The notes: generated from the letters alone by a model not told the origin. A stretch of 64,000 nucleotides of DNA from Sphingobacterium sp. (GCA_022712315.1 JALAGS010000235.1:124001-188000); one strand, 5' to 3'; positions 1 to 9,630 are shown, counted from the stretch's first letter. A program made the numbers and translations.

Positions 1-1033
1 ATCGTGGTCTCCTTATGTGGGGCTATTTATTGCTAAAATTTCCAAAGGGCGGACCATCCGTGAATTTATCGCTGCGGTACTCATTATTCCGACCATATTT
101 AATTTTATCTGGATGTCTGTCTTTGGCAATAGCGCCATGTGGTTTGATATCAATATTGCCAAAGGTGCTTTGAGTTCTTTAGCAGATAATCCAGATGCCT
201 TGATGTTTCGATTTTTAGACTACCTGCCTTTATCCGATATTGTCAGCTATCTGGTAATTCTTATTATTATCATCTTTTTTGTGACCTCAGCTGATTCGGG
301 CATATTTGTGATGAATAGTATTGCAACCAAGAATGCCGCAAAATCACCAAAATGGCAAATGGTATTTTGGGGTGCTTTGCTGGCCATCTTAGCACTCATG
401 TTATTGAATACGGGCGGATTGCAGGCATTGCAAACCATGACACTTATTACAGCATTGCCATTCTCAATTATCATGCTGCTTTTTTGCGTCAGTTTGGTTA
501 AAGCATTGACAATAGACCGAAGTTATTATGAACGGGATTTTTCGGTGAGTACAGTACCTTGGTCGGGTGAATTTTGGAAAGATCGCCTGCAGCAGATTGT
601 CTCATTCAAAAGCCGTGAATCGGTCGATGAGTTTATGATGGGCACAGTGAAGGCAGCGTTTGAAGATTTGCAGGCTGAGTTTAAGCAGAATGGTATTGAA
701 GCAAAGATTCAACAGTTAACTGGACCAAACCGGATACAGATTGAAATCCGACACGATGTGATCAACAATTTTATATATGGGGTAAAGAACCAGTTCAAAG
801 TGGTCTCCGATTATGTAGTTGCAGAAGAAAACCTACCTGACCTGGATGATAAGAAAACTTATTTTCCGAAATCTTATTTTGGAGATGCTCGTGAGGGGTA
901 CGATATCCAATACTTCACAAAAAATGAATTAATAAGTGATGTTTTGAAGCACTATGAGCGCTTTTTGGAAATTATCTCGGAAGAGAAAAATGAAATGTTT
1001 ATCAGTAGCAATGCCAATAAGAATCTGAGGTAA
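1..1033 (+). CDS. BCCT-family osmolyte transporter, C-terminal part (cut by window edge)
   Basis: Sodium- or proton-coupled uptake of betaine, choline or carnitine-type solutes across the inner membrane. The reading frame is open from base 2, so the start lies outside the window. The visible part begins with the conserved SWSPYVGLFIAKISKGRTIREF-type helix (residues S-W-S-P-Y then G-R-T-I-R-E-F), followed by four or five hydrophobic segments including the TSADSG stretch. A hydrophilic tail of about 150 residues follows, with GYD and a DVLKHYERFLE segment, as in the long-tailed BetT subgroup where the tail senses osmolarity. Neighbours are an MscS-type channel and compatible-solute genes, which fits osmoadaptation. 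Family assignment is firm; the substrate is not determined. Confidence 0.9.
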   Translation, partial: SWSPYVGLFIAKISKGRTIREFIAAVLIIPTIFNFIWMSVFGNSAMWFDINIAKGALSSLADNPDALMFRFLDYLPLSDIVSYLVILIIIIFFVTSADSGIFVMNSIATKNAAKSPKWQMVFWGALLAILALMLLNTGGLQALQTMTLITALPFSIIMLLFCVSLVKALTIDRSYYERDFSVSTVPWSGEFWKDRLQQIVSFKSRESVDEFMMGTVKAAFEDLQAEFKQNGIEAKIQQLTGPNRIQIEIRHDVINNFIYGVKNQFKVVSDYVVAEENLPDLDDKKTYFPKSYFGDAREGYDIQYFTKNELISDVLKHYERFLEIISEEKNEMFISSNANKNLR

Positions 1034-1095
1034 CGTCTTATTTCGTTCTTATCTTGCTTAGTCAAGTATACCCGAGCTAGTTTCTACTGGATTTC

Positions 1096-1130
1096 TGCCT
1101 ACCGATTAAAACATTGAAAATCGGTAGGCA
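1096..1130. terminator. Bidirectional hairpin terminator between convergent genes
   Basis: A perfect 12-bp inverted repeat (TGCCTACCGATT at 1096-1107, its complement at 1119-1130) with an 11-nt loop lies between the transporter and the convergent channel gene. Flanks are A/T-rich. Position and symmetry suit a shared terminator. Confidence 0.6.
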
Positions 1131-1156
1131 AATATAACTTTTCTAAGCTGAAGGTA

Positions 1157-2461
1157 TTAAGAGCGCGGAGAATTGGAGGCTATCAAACGTAAGTCATCTG
1201 CTGCTGGAAGTTCGAATACCTGCAGGTGGAAGTGCTCGATAGCAGCCAACAGGTGGTCAAAAATATCGGCCATGGTGTCTTCAAAGTAGGCCCATTGTGT
1301 GCCCTTGGTAAACATGTAAAGTTCCAAAGGGATACCGTATGCACTTGGTGCGAGCTGACGCACCAAAAGGGTTAATTCCTGATGAATATTGGGGTGATGT
1401 TTGGCATAGGTCAGCACGTAAGCCCTAAACAGTCCGATATTGGTCATCCGCCTGCCGTTGACTGGTGAAGAGGTATCGGTATTCCAGCTTTTATTGTATT
1501 CGGCAATTTCCTGTTCTCGCCTTTCAATATAAGGTGCCAGCAGGTGGATCTTTTTTAAGGCTGTTATTTCGTCCTCGCTTAAATAGCGTATTGAAGACAT
1601 TTTAATATTCAGCGCGCGTTTTATACGGCGTCCCCCAGTTTCCTGCATGCCACGGTAATTTTTAAAAGAATCGCTGAGAAGGGTGTAGGTCGGTATGGTG
1701 ACAATGGTCTTGTCCCAGTTCTGTATCTTCACATTGTTTAGATTGATCTGCAAGACGTCACCGTCCACTCCATATTTGGGCATTTCAATCCAGTCGCCTA
1801 CACGCACCGAGTCATTGGCCGACACTTGAATACTGGCGACAAAACCTAGGATAGTATCCTTAAATACCAACATCAAGATGGCGGATGCCGCTCCCAGTGA
1901 GACGAGAAATGACCAGGGCGAATTGCCCGTCAGGAGAGAAACTACCAGTGTACCGATCACAAAAATAAGGAAGATCTGAACCACCTGCAGATAACTATCG
2001 ATGGGTTTGTCTTTGAACCCTTTGGACGTGCGAAAAATATCCCGGCAGGTTTTTAATAAGCTATTTGCCAGCTGATAGAGCATGACCAAAATAAATAAAT
2101 CGAGAAACTTGACAATAGCTGCGGTGAGTATCTGAAATCCCAGAAAGATCACTGGAAGAAGCTGGCGGGTAAGCAGCACAAGGATGGTACGGCTTAAGCG
2201 CACATGCACCTTATTGTCCAAAAGATAATCATCCCACTTGGTCGAAGTCCGTCGCGCAATTTTATTTAATACCGAATAAAGTACATGACGCATGATATAA
2301 TCAAGTGCATAAAGGAGGAGCGCTAGAGCGAAAAGAAGTCCCAATGCTGTAACTATGTGTGCTTGCTGTTCGGGTAGACCTAATTTGAGGAGATCGTAAA
2401 TGGACTGATAAATCGAACTTGATGATTGTTCACTGAAGTTAAGCATGTTTAAATTATTCAT
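1157..2461 (-). CDS. MscS-family mechanosensitive channel (YbdG-like)
   Basis: Inner-membrane channel expected to release solutes on hypo-osmotic shock. About 434 residues, close to YbdG-type channels. Several N-terminal transmembrane helices are followed by the pore-lining segment SLGAASAILMLVFKDTILGF and the MscS beta domain (VGDWIEMPKYGVDGDVLQINL, then a NWDKTIVTIPTYTLLSDSFKNYR stretch), which is the YbdG subgroup pattern. An upstream TTG (2473) is possible, but ATG at 2461 is preferred. It is divergent from gpsA and convergent with the BCCT gene, forming an osmotic-stress neighbourhood: uptake, synthesis and emergency release. Family call is secure; conductance and gating are unknown. Confidence 0.88.
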   Translation of the reverse strand: MNNLNMLNFSEQSSSSIYQSIYDLLKLGLPEQQAHIVTALGLLFALALLLYALDYIMRHVLYSVLNKIARRTSTKWDDYLLDNKVHVRLSRTILVLLTRQLLPVIFLGFQILTAAIVKFLDLFILVMLYQLANSLLKTCRDIFRTSKGFKDKPIDSYLQVVQIFLIFVIGTLVVSLLTGNSPWSFLVSLGAASAILMLVFKDTILGFVASIQVSANDSVRVGDWIEMPKYGVDGDVLQINLNNVKIQNWDKTIVTIPTYTLLSDSFKNYRGMQETGGRRIKRALNIKMSSIRYLSEDEITALKKIHLLAPYIERREQEIAEYNKSWNTDTSSPVNGRRMTNIGLFRAYVLTYAKHHPNIHQELTLLVRQLAPSAYGIPLELYMFTKGTQWAYFEDTMADIFDHLLAAIEHFHLQVFELPAADDLRLIASNSPRS

Positions 2462-2544
2462 ATGAACAGACAAATTTACAAAGAAATAAAAAAACGGTTT
2501 TTAAAGGGATAAGTACCCATTTGTGGCTGTTTTAGCGCTTTAAA

Positions 2545-2576
2545 TTTGCTTAATGATTAATTTTTGCATATATTTG
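2545..2576 (+). promoter_or_regulatory. Bacteroidota-type promoter for gpsA-ggpPS
   Basis: A perfect TAnnTTTG -7 element (TATATTTG, 2569-2576) has a TTTG at 2545-2548, 20 bp upstream, matching the -33/-7 layout of Bacteroidota promoters. Transcription would start about 2583, leaving a leader of some 58 nt before gpsA. Confidence 0.55.
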
Positions 2577-2640
2577 TAAATTAATAGATAACCCGGTAGC
2601 GAAAACTTTCTGTTTTTGCATCTTAAAAACCCCCAACGAT

Positions 2641-3630
2641 TTGAATGAGATTAGTGTGATAGGTGGTGGGAGTTGGGCTACGGCCCTGGTTAAAATTTTG
2701 ACAGAAAATGGCATCTTTGTCAATTGGTATATGCGGCGTTCTGAACAGGTGCGCTCGATCAATAGAGACGCCGTAAACCCTGACTACCTATCGTTTTTGA
2801 AACTTGATAATACCAAAATTTACGCGTCCGATCAAATGGACGAGGTGTTGGCCCGATCGAAAGTAATTCTTTTCGTCGTGCCGAGCGCGCAGCTGGACAG
2901 TGTTTGTGCATCAATTCCCAAAGAGGCCCTTGCCGAAAAATTCGTGATTACAGCGATCAAAGGGACCGTCGGCCCCGGAAATTTGCTCCCCAGTGCTTAT
3001 CTCGCCAAGTATTTTGAGCTGAAGGATTTTCAGCAGTCAATTATAGCGGGCCCTTGCCATGCTGAAGAAATCGCCAGAAACAAGAAAACCTATATAACCT
3101 TATGCGGTACGGATGAAACATTTATCCGTAAGATCACTAAGGGCTTTGCTTCAAGCTATATGCAGGTGAATTACAGTAGAGATACAATGGGCGTAGAGTA
3201 TGCAGCCATTTACAAAAATGTGGTCGGCATTGTCTGTGGCATGGCTGAGGGACTACACTATGGCGACAATTTTATGGCGGTGCTGGTCGCTAATGCCATT
3301 GACGAATTGCAGCGGCTGCTGTGTGCTTTTGGCGCTCCCAATGTCCGACTCGGCAGCTCTACTTATTTGGGCGACCTCCTAGTAACTGGTTATTCCGTGC
3401 ATAGTCGCAACCGGACGTTTGGTAAATACTTGGGGCAGGGCTATTCGGTTTTCGAGGCACGCGAACTTATGGGTATGGTCACCGAAGGATATTTTGCAAC
3501 GAAGGGACTGATGGCTACAGTCTTGCGTCTCGGACTTAACTTGCCGCTATTACAAACAGCTTATCGCGTGCTATATAATCACATGGCTGCAATTGATGAA
3601 TTTAAACTTTTAGAAAGGAATATAAAATAA
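2641..3630 (+). CDS. gpsA: NAD(P)-dependent glycerol-3-phosphate dehydrogenase
   Basis: Cytoplasmic enzyme that reduces dihydroxyacetone phosphate to sn-glycerol-3-phosphate. 329 residues, normal for GpsA. The dinucleotide-binding loop ISVIGGGSWATAL is at residues 4-16; later come the AGPCHAEE motif, the conserved lysine in YKNVVGI, and NAIDELQRL. The start appears to be TTG at 2641, because no ATG lies in a sensible position. It ends one base before the ggpPS gene, so the two are probably co-translated. Here its product is likely the acceptor for the next enzyme as well as a phospholipid precursor; the first role is inferred from the pairing. A second housekeeping gpsA elsewhere in the genome would support a dedicated osmotic role. 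Confidence 0.93.
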   Translation: MNEISVIGGGSWATALVKILTENGIFVNWYMRRSEQVRSINRDAVNPDYLSFLKLDNTKIYASDQMDEVLARSKVILFVVPSAQLDSVCASIPKEALAEKFVITAIKGTVGPGNLLPSAYLAKYFELKDFQQSIIAGPCHAEEIARNKKTYITLCGTDETFIRKITKGFASSYMQVNYSRDTMGVEYAAIYKNVVGIVCGMAEGLHYGDNFMAVLVANAIDELQRLLCAFGAPNVRLGSSTYLGDLLVTGYSVHSRNRTFGKYLGQGYSVFEARELMGMVTEGYFATKGLMATVLRLGLNLPLLQTAYRVLYNHMAAIDEFKLLERNIK

Positions 3631-3631
3631 T

Positions 3632-5875
3632 ATGTTATTAGCAACAGATTTAGATGGAACTTTTTTGGGCGGAAAAATGGAAGACCGCCTTAGATTATAT
3701 AGATTGATAAAAAACAGCCCGAAAATTCAGCTGGTTTTTGTTACCGGCAGAGGATTGGAGTCGGTCTTGCCGCTGCTGAGTGATCCGCTCATTCCAGTCC
3801 CGGATTTTATTATTGCCGATGTAGGCGCCACGGTCGTGAACGGACACAGTCTAGAAGCAATCGAGCCGCTGCAGAGTGAAATTGAAGAAAAATGGCCGCA
3901 AACTTATGCCATCCGCGCTGCGCTGGAGGAAATCCCACAGTTGAATTACCAGCATGTACCGCAGCAGCGCCGAAGCTCCTTTTATTATGAAACAGGGATA
4001 GACCATAGCCTGGTGCAGCAGGTGGCTAACAAGTATGACTGTGATATGATCACTTCGGCTGATAAGTACCTTGACTTGCTTCCGAAAGGTGTCAATAAGG
4101 GGACAACACTCAAGAAACTGGTGGAATTCCTGGCGGTTAGTGTAGATGAAGTAATGGTCGCCGGCGATACGCTCAATGATCTGGCCTTATTTGAAATCGG
4201 CTTTCGTGGTGTCGCCGTTGGAAAATCTGAGCAGGGGCTTCTGCAGGCCATTGATGGGCTGGATACAGCTTACGCCGCGGAAGCAGCCGGGGCAGGAGGG
4301 ATACTCGAATATATGGAGAAATATAGGCCTTTTCAGCAACTTATGCGGGATGAACAAAAAATTGCACCTCAAAAAAGAAAACCCAAAAAGTCCGATCAGC
4401 TGGTGATGGTCTATCATCGCTTGCCTTTTGAAAAGGAATCGGTGAACGGTAAGACCGTAAGGGTAGCGCCCAAAAGTCCAAATGGCATTATCCCATCGTT
4501 ATTGGGCTTATTTGAAAAGGGACGGTCCGGTCTTTGGATCGGTGAAGAGGTAATCCAACCGGACGGGCAGCCTATTAAAAACCAGCTGGTGGATGAAAGC
4601 AAATACCCTAATTTGGTCGCCTCCACTATATCTTTATCTAAAGAAGATATCGACAAGTTCTATCGTGTGTTCTCTAAAGAGGCGTTTTGGCCGACAATCT
4701 TTTCCTTTGTGGATAGAGCTAAATTTAATCACGAAGACTGGGCTCATTACCTGATGATCAACAAACGATTTGCCGAACGGATTGCACGGGAAGCTGACGA
4801 TGAAGCGCTTGTCTGGATCCATGAGTATAATCTGTGGATGGTACCTGCTTTTTTAAAAACTATGCGTCCTGATCTGAAAATTGGATTTTTCCACCATACT
4901 GCTTTTCCTGCAGCTGATATATTTAATATTATTCCATGGCGAAAAGAAATTATTGGCAGCCTCTTGCTCTGTGATTTTATCAGTTTTCATATCCCACGTT
5001 ATGTAGAGAATTTTGTGGATGTTATCCGTAGCCATACACCGTTCAAAGTAATTAAAAAAGTCAATGTTGCCAATCAGTTTCTGACCTATAGCTGTGCTTT
5101 GGGGGTCGATCAGATGACTAAGGTAATAGAGGTGGATGGAAGGCAGATAAGGCTTGGTGCACAGCCTGTGGGAGTTAATAGGGATCATATCGAACAGATT
5201 TTGACAGATAATAATGTGATTACGGAAATAACTGCCCTCAAAAAGACCAAAGCCGAATCGGAAATAGCACGTATCATTTCCATTGAGCGCCTAGACTACG
5301 TCAAAGGGCCCTTGGAAAAGATTCAGGCTTTTGGTGAATTTCTTGCAGAGTATCCTGAATTCAGGGGTAAGATTGAACTGGTAAATGTTTGTACTCCGCC
5401 TTCTCAGGGAATGACAATCTATGATGAAATTCGCGATCAGGTGAATCAGGCCGTAGGCGAAATTAATGGTAAATATGCGACGATGAATTGGACGCCCATT
5501 CAATATTTTTACAGGGCACTACCCTTTGAGGAAGTGGTCAAGCATTATGCGCTGAGCGATATTGCGTGGATTACCCCCTTGCGTGACGGGCTGAACTTGG
5601 TAGCAAAGGAATACATTGCGACCCATGGGCTATTGGAGACTTCAGGAACCCTTGTACTTTCGGAGTTCGCGGGGGCGTCGGTTGAGCTGCCATATGCCAT
5701 CCTGACAAACCCCTATGACCGAAAGAGCATGAAAGATGCATTATTGAAAGCTTTGGTAATGGAGCCGGGAGAGGCTCAGGTGAGAGCGCGTAGATTATAT
5801 GAGCATATCGAGCATTATGATATCCATTATTGGGGAAAGGATTTTGTGAAAGAGCTCGAAAAGTCTGGCAGATAA
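3632..5875 (+). CDS. ggpPS: Fused HAD phosphatase / GT20 synthase, probable glucosylglycerol-phosphate phosphatase-synthase
   Basis: Predicted to make glucosylglycerol, a compatible solute, from ADP-glucose and glycerol-3-phosphate and then remove the phosphate. 747 residues. The N-terminal HAD part (about 1-235) has motif I DLDGT at 6-10 and motif IV GDTLND at 178-183. The C-terminal GT20 part (about 255-745) has WIHEYNLWMVP, FFHHTAFPAADIFNIIPWR, FHIPRYVENF, ERLDYVKGP and PLRDGLNLVAKEY. These GT20 motifs resemble glucosylglycerol-phosphate synthase rather than trehalose-phosphate synthase OtsA. The order phosphatase-then-synthase is that of GgpPS fusions known from Stenotrophomonas and Pseudomonas. 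Coupling to gpsA, which makes the acceptor, is strong support. Trehalose synthesis is the main alternative. Confidence 0.82.
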   Translation: MLLATDLDGTFLGGKMEDRLRLYRLIKNSPKIQLVFVTGRGLESVLPLLSDPLIPVPDFIIADVGATVVNGHSLEAIEPLQSEIEEKWPQTYAIRAALEEIPQLNYQHVPQQRRSSFYYETGIDHSLVQQVANKYDCDMITSADKYLDLLPKGVNKGTTLKKLVEFLAVSVDEVMVAGDTLNDLALFEIGFRGVAVGKSEQGLLQAIDGLDTAYAAEAAGAGGILEYMEKYRPFQQLMRDEQKIAPQKRKPKKSDQLVMVYHRLPFEKESVNGKTVRVAPKSPNGIIPSLLGLFEKGRSGLWIGEEVIQPDGQPIKNQLVDESKYPNLVASTISLSKEDIDKFYRVFSKEAFWPTIFSFVDRAKFNHEDWAHYLMINKRFAERIAREADDEALVWIHEYNLWMVPAFLKTMRPDLKIGFFHHTAFPAADIFNIIPWRKEIIGSLLLCDFISFHIPRYVENFVDVIRSHTPFKVIKKVNVANQFLTYSCALGVDQMTKVIEVDGRQIRLGAQPVGVNRDHIEQILTDNNVITEITALKKTKAESEIARIISIERLDYVKGPLEKIQAFGEFLAEYPEFRGKIELVNVCTPPSQGMTIYDEIRDQVNQAVGEINGKYATMNWTPIQYFYRALPFEEVVKHYALSDIAWITPLRDGLNLVAKEYIATHGLLETSGTLVLSEFAGASVELPYAILTNPYDRKSMKDALLKALVMEPGEAQVRARRLYEHIEHYDIHYWGKDFVKELEKSGR

Positions 5876-6030
5876 AGTCTATCCGTTCGTGATTTCTCAT
5901 GTTTTAAAGGGAAAGATGCAAGTTTCGATAGATCAAATTTTTTTTTGTAATTTAGTAAACATATGATAGCATTGATGGAAGACAGGACTGTTGATTTTAC
6001 CATATTTTTATTTAATATAATAGTAGCTTT

Positions 6031-8205
6031 ATGCGTGAAGTTAATTGTCATGAAGAAAAAATCCACCTGTGTGGGAATATACAGTCTTTCGGTTATTTGT
6101 TTATCTTTGAATACGATAAATGCATTGCTGTAAGCGAAAATTGTATAGCTATTACAGGCAAAGAAATCGCTTCAATGTTGGGTATGACTGTAGAGGCTGT
6201 GCTCGGTCTAGTGGCTCCTTCACTCGAACTGCGGGTGGATAGCGTCGAGCTAGCGATTTCCGATAGCAGATTTCCTCGATTTTCTGACCGTATCACTATC
6301 CATCAAAAAGAATATTTTTTAAGTCTATATAGATACGATGAAAAAATCTATCTAGAAATAGAATCTTGTAACCCGCTTGCTATCAAAACCACCAAATTAT
6401 ATTATTATGCGAAGTGTTTGGAAGATCAAACTGGCGATAATTCTTGTTGGCAAGCATTGACTGAACTGATAAAAGATGTTATTCATTATGATAGGGTAAT
6501 GGTATATCGTTTTTTGGAAGATAACAGTGGACAGGTAATTGCGGAGAGCAAAAGCGAGGCACTGGAATCTTTGATGAATTATCGTTATCCGGAATTCGAT
6601 ATCCCTGCACAGGCACGGGAGCTTTATCGTGTTTTTCATGCGCGCCACACAGTAGACGTGGATGAACAAGCGATTCCGCTAATGGGCAGGGGGGCTGAAG
6701 ATCTTGACCTCACACGTTGTAGCCTTCGGGCGCTATCGCCGATGCATTTACAATATCTTAAAAATACCGGTATAAAGGCGAGTGCGAGCTTTAGCATTAT
6801 CGTGGACGGGGCGCTCTGGGGGCTTGTTGCCTGTCAGAACCGAGAGCCCATGCATGTAGATCTTTCGCAGCGTCACCTGTGTACATTCCTTACACAATAT
6901 GCTGTAAACCGTTATTTGGCAGATTTTCAGAAAGAGCAGGTCAGTGTCCAGAAAAATCTGTCTCAACTGGAGCATGATCTAAAAAGTGACTTGTTGATCA
7001 AGCGGGATTTGTATGATGTGCTGGAAAATTATGCAGTTCGGATCATGGAGGTCATGAATGGGCAAGGCCTAATCATTAAACGTGATCGTTCGATCATAGT
7101 TGTAGGTGAGACGCCTGACAAAAAGATGCTTCAGAAAATAAATGAAAAAATAACAGCTTCCGAGTTTTTTGCTACAGATAGATTTAGATTTGATAGTTTT
7201 TCGGAAGAAGATAATATGTTCCCTGGGGTATTACGGGTGAGTATTCTTCCAGCCAATAATTGGTTCTTATATGTTTTTAGGAAAGAACGTTTGATAGAAG
7301 AGACTTGGGCAGGGAAACCCGAAAAAATAATGCAAGTTGACGAAGATAGAAAGATCATCTTTCCTTCTCCACGTTCTTCCTTTGAGGCATGGAAAAAGAT
7401 TACAAAAGGGAAGGCCGAAAAATGGCGATCTTCTGAACTCGCTTTTATCAAAAATATCGTACACATTATTCAGCAGTCGATTGCGCAGCGTGGGGGGGAA
7501 ATCGATGAATTGAATAGAAAACTAGTGCGGTCCAATAATGCACTGGATACATTTGGGTATACGCTCACTCATGACCTTAAAAATCCATTGACGACAATTC
7601 AGCTTACTGCGCAAATGTTGCTTCATAAAAAGGACATCTCTGGTGAATTGTTGGCAAAGTCAATGAAAAATATCTTGGAGGGGACGCAGCTTATGAGGGA
7701 TATGATGGATAAAGTCTACCAAATGTCAAAGGTAAACCATGTGGACTTTGTCCTCGAGCCGATCAATCCACAGTCCAAGATTGTCAATATCGTTGAAAAT
7801 TGTAAACAGCAATACCATGTTCCTCACCTCGAGTTTACAATGGGAGAAACATTGCCAGTTATGGGCGAGAGGACTTTGATACATCAACTGTTCCTAAACC
7901 TGGTGGGCAATGCTATAAAATATAGCAGTAAGAAGGAAAATCCACACGTGTCGGTGAACAGTGTCCGAAAAGGGAATAAGGTCTATTATTATATCAAGGA
8001 TAATGGAATTGGAATTGACCCGAAAGAAGGGGACAAAATTTTTGAAATCTTTGGCCGTATGGCCAATACCGAAGGTTTCGAAGGTTCAGGTATCGGCCTA
8101 TCTATTGTCAAACAAATTGCGAACAAGCTCGATGCAACTATCCATGTGGAAAGTCAGTTAGATGTCGGTACCACATTTTCAGTCATTTTCAATGACGTGG
8201 CTTAA
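6031..8205 (+). CDS. bphP: Bacteriophytochrome sensor histidine kinase
   Basis: Red/far-red photoreceptor kinase, cytoplasmic. 724 residues: PAS (about 15-115), GAF (about 135-285), PHY (about 300-475), HisKA and HATPase. Cys6, in NCHEEKIH, is at the place where bacteriophytochromes attach biliverdin. The GAF domain has PEFDIPAQA (Asp190) and SPMHLQYL (His239). The PHY tongue keeps a WAG motif and PRSSF. The H-box is THDLKNPL with His514; the ATP-binding domain has the N box, DNGIGI and GSGIGLSIV. Two oddities: PASDIP reads PEFDIP, and the usual ACHH reads ACQN, so the histidine matching His290 of Deinococcus BphP is Gln269. No attached receiver; partner candidates lie downstream. The haem oxygenase at 46 kb could supply biliverdin. 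Confidence 0.92.
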   Translation: MREVNCHEEKIHLCGNIQSFGYLFIFEYDKCIAVSENCIAITGKEIASMLGMTVEAVLGLVAPSLELRVDSVELAISDSRFPRFSDRITIHQKEYFLSLYRYDEKIYLEIESCNPLAIKTTKLYYYAKCLEDQTGDNSCWQALTELIKDVIHYDRVMVYRFLEDNSGQVIAESKSEALESLMNYRYPEFDIPAQARELYRVFHARHTVDVDEQAIPLMGRGAEDLDLTRCSLRALSPMHLQYLKNTGIKASASFSIIVDGALWGLVACQNREPMHVDLSQRHLCTFLTQYAVNRYLADFQKEQVSVQKNLSQLEHDLKSDLLIKRDLYDVLENYAVRIMEVMNGQGLIIKRDRSIIVVGETPDKKMLQKINEKITASEFFATDRFRFDSFSEEDNMFPGVLRVSILPANNWFLYVFRKERLIEETWAGKPEKIMQVDEDRKIIFPSPRSSFEAWKKITKGKAEKWRSSELAFIKNIVHIIQQSIAQRGGEIDELNRKLVRSNNALDTFGYTLTHDLKNPLTTIQLTAQMLLHKKDISGELLAKSMKNILEGTQLMRDMMDKVYQMSKVNHVDFVLEPINPQSKIVNIVENCKQQYHVPHLEFTMGETLPVMGERTLIHQLFLNLVGNAIKYSSKKENPHVSVNSVRKGNKVYYYIKDNGIGIDPKEGDKIFEIFGRMANTEGFEGSGIGLSIVKQIANKLDATIHVESQLDVGTTFSVIFNDVA

Positions 8206-8390
8206 GCAGGTCATATGCATGTATAAGTGTAGTAAGTTTTTAATAAATGCAGTTCGATCAAATGGCACAAAGGAGTCCGAATTGCAATTATAAAAGAATA
8301 CAAACAATTGTCCTGACAGGCGGGTTCATTGCTATAACGACATGTTTCGTACTTATATCGTAATAGCTCATACCGATTAAATGATTGCAT

Positions 8391-9248
8391 ATGCTAAGTG
8401 GTGACAAGAGTAGTGAATTAAAAGAAGTTTTTAAATTAAATCATACCTATTATTTTGAGTACTTTGACAATGAAGATCAATTTCTCCGATCCTCCCAAAG
8501 ACTGATTGAGGAAAGGCATTTTATCATTGTTTTTGGCGTTTTAGATCGTGGGCTTCAAGAAAAACACAAACTGGTATTTTTTAACCAGCATTATTTTCCT
8601 GTCAGCGAAATAAAAAAATCTTTTAAGGAAGGGTCTTATTTTGCCTTCCGTTCAGATTTATTCCATGGATATAGTTTACGTAACCGATTGAAAGATCTCG
8701 GATTTTTAGAATATTCAATGGATGAATCATTGCTATTACGGGAGAATGATTATAAGCTCGTTGCAAATATTTTTGAGCTTTTAATTGAAGAAACAGAAAT
8801 GCCGCATAGTGAGATACATTCTACGATAATCGTCTCTTATCTCAATTTGCTTTTATACCACATGAAAAGGTTTTACCAGCGGTCAATGGAGAGTAGGTTC
8901 GATGAAATCAGTCGATTACATCAGCATTTTTTGAATGAGTTGCACGCATTTTTTGACAACGAAAGAATGTGTATGTCAACATTTCCGAGTTTGAAAAGCT
9001 TGTCAAAAAAACTTCGTTGTACGCCACGATTTCTCAATGATGTTTCAGTGGTGGTATCGGGAAGCACAGCACAAAGCCATATAGATAGTTTTATTATTGG
9101 TATTTCGAAGCAACTACTGGCTGAAACTGATCTTTCTGTTGCTGAAATTGCCGAAAGACTGAAGTTTGAGCAGCCCCAATCACTCACGAGATTATTTAAA
9201 AGAAAAACACAGATTACACCGCTTGATTTTCGGATCTCTATTATTTAG
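8391..9248 (+). CDS. AraC-family transcriptional regulator
   Basis: DNA-binding regulator of about 285 residues. The N-terminal two thirds resemble the cupin-like sensory part of Bacteroidota AraC proteins (HYFPVSEIKKSF, SYFAFRSDLFHGY). The C-terminal 90 residues carry two helix-turn-helix units; the second reads LSVAEIAERLKFEQPQSLTRLFKRKTQITPLDFR, the typical AraC ending but with QPQSLTRLF replacing the usual SYFSRLF. Start taken at ATG 8391; an upstream in-frame TTG at 8385 adds two residues. It lies between the phytochrome gene and a receiver gene, so it may be an output of light signalling. That link rests only on position. Confidence 0.75.
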   Translation: MLSGDKSSELKEVFKLNHTYYFEYFDNEDQFLRSSQRLIEERHFIIVFGVLDRGLQEKHKLVFFNQHYFPVSEIKKSFKEGSYFAFRSDLFHGYSLRNRLKDLGFLEYSMDESLLLRENDYKLVANIFELLIEETEMPHSEIHSTIIVSYLNLLLYHMKRFYQRSMESRFDEISRLHQHFLNELHAFFDNERMCMSTFPSLKSLSKKLRCTPRFLNDVSVVVSGSTAQSHIDSFIIGISKQLLAETDLSVAEIAERLKFEQPQSLTRLFKRKTQITPLDFRISII

Positions 9249-9630
9249 GTCTTGATTTTTTAAACATTGGATTATCATAGCAAAATTGATATCATAAATA
9301 TACCCGATATAAATGTAATAGATAAATTTACTTCTAATGTGTCCCAACTCCTGAAGATTGGACTTCGCCAAAGAATATACTGACGGACAGTGCCTCAGAC
9401 ATACCCATAAATTATCAAGTAGGAAGAAAATGGTCATATCATTTTCAGCCCCCAATTATATAATTTATAAACCTTTTATCCAATAAATTGTCTACCTTGT
9501 AAGATCTCAAAGAAAGATTATATAAACGGTTTGGTAACCAACTATCTGCCCAGCTTAGGTCTATATTTTTAATTTCCCCCACAAGACCATATTTTTCAAT
9601 CATTGCGGTGTTTTTTTTAACAATCAAAAA
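9249..9630. other. 382-bp AT-rich intergenic stretch, nothing identified
   Basis: Between the AraC regulator and the receiver gene I see no convincing gene, RNA or repeat. Two short minus-strand open frames (87 and 60 codons) have low-complexity, AT-driven translations without family features, so I left them out. Regulatory sequence for the receiver gene is presumably here. Confidence 0.5.

Noticed and set aside
3632..5875. Reading as a trehalose-6-phosphate synthase/phosphatase fusion
   Set aside because: The HEYNLW, HHTAFPAADIFNIIPWR and FHIPRYVENF segments, the phosphatase-first order and the coupling to gpsA fit glucosylglycerol-phosphate synthesis better.
9445..9627. 60-codon minus-strand frame before the receiver gene
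   Set aside because: No start context, no homology I recognise, AT-driven composition; cannot be supported as a gene.
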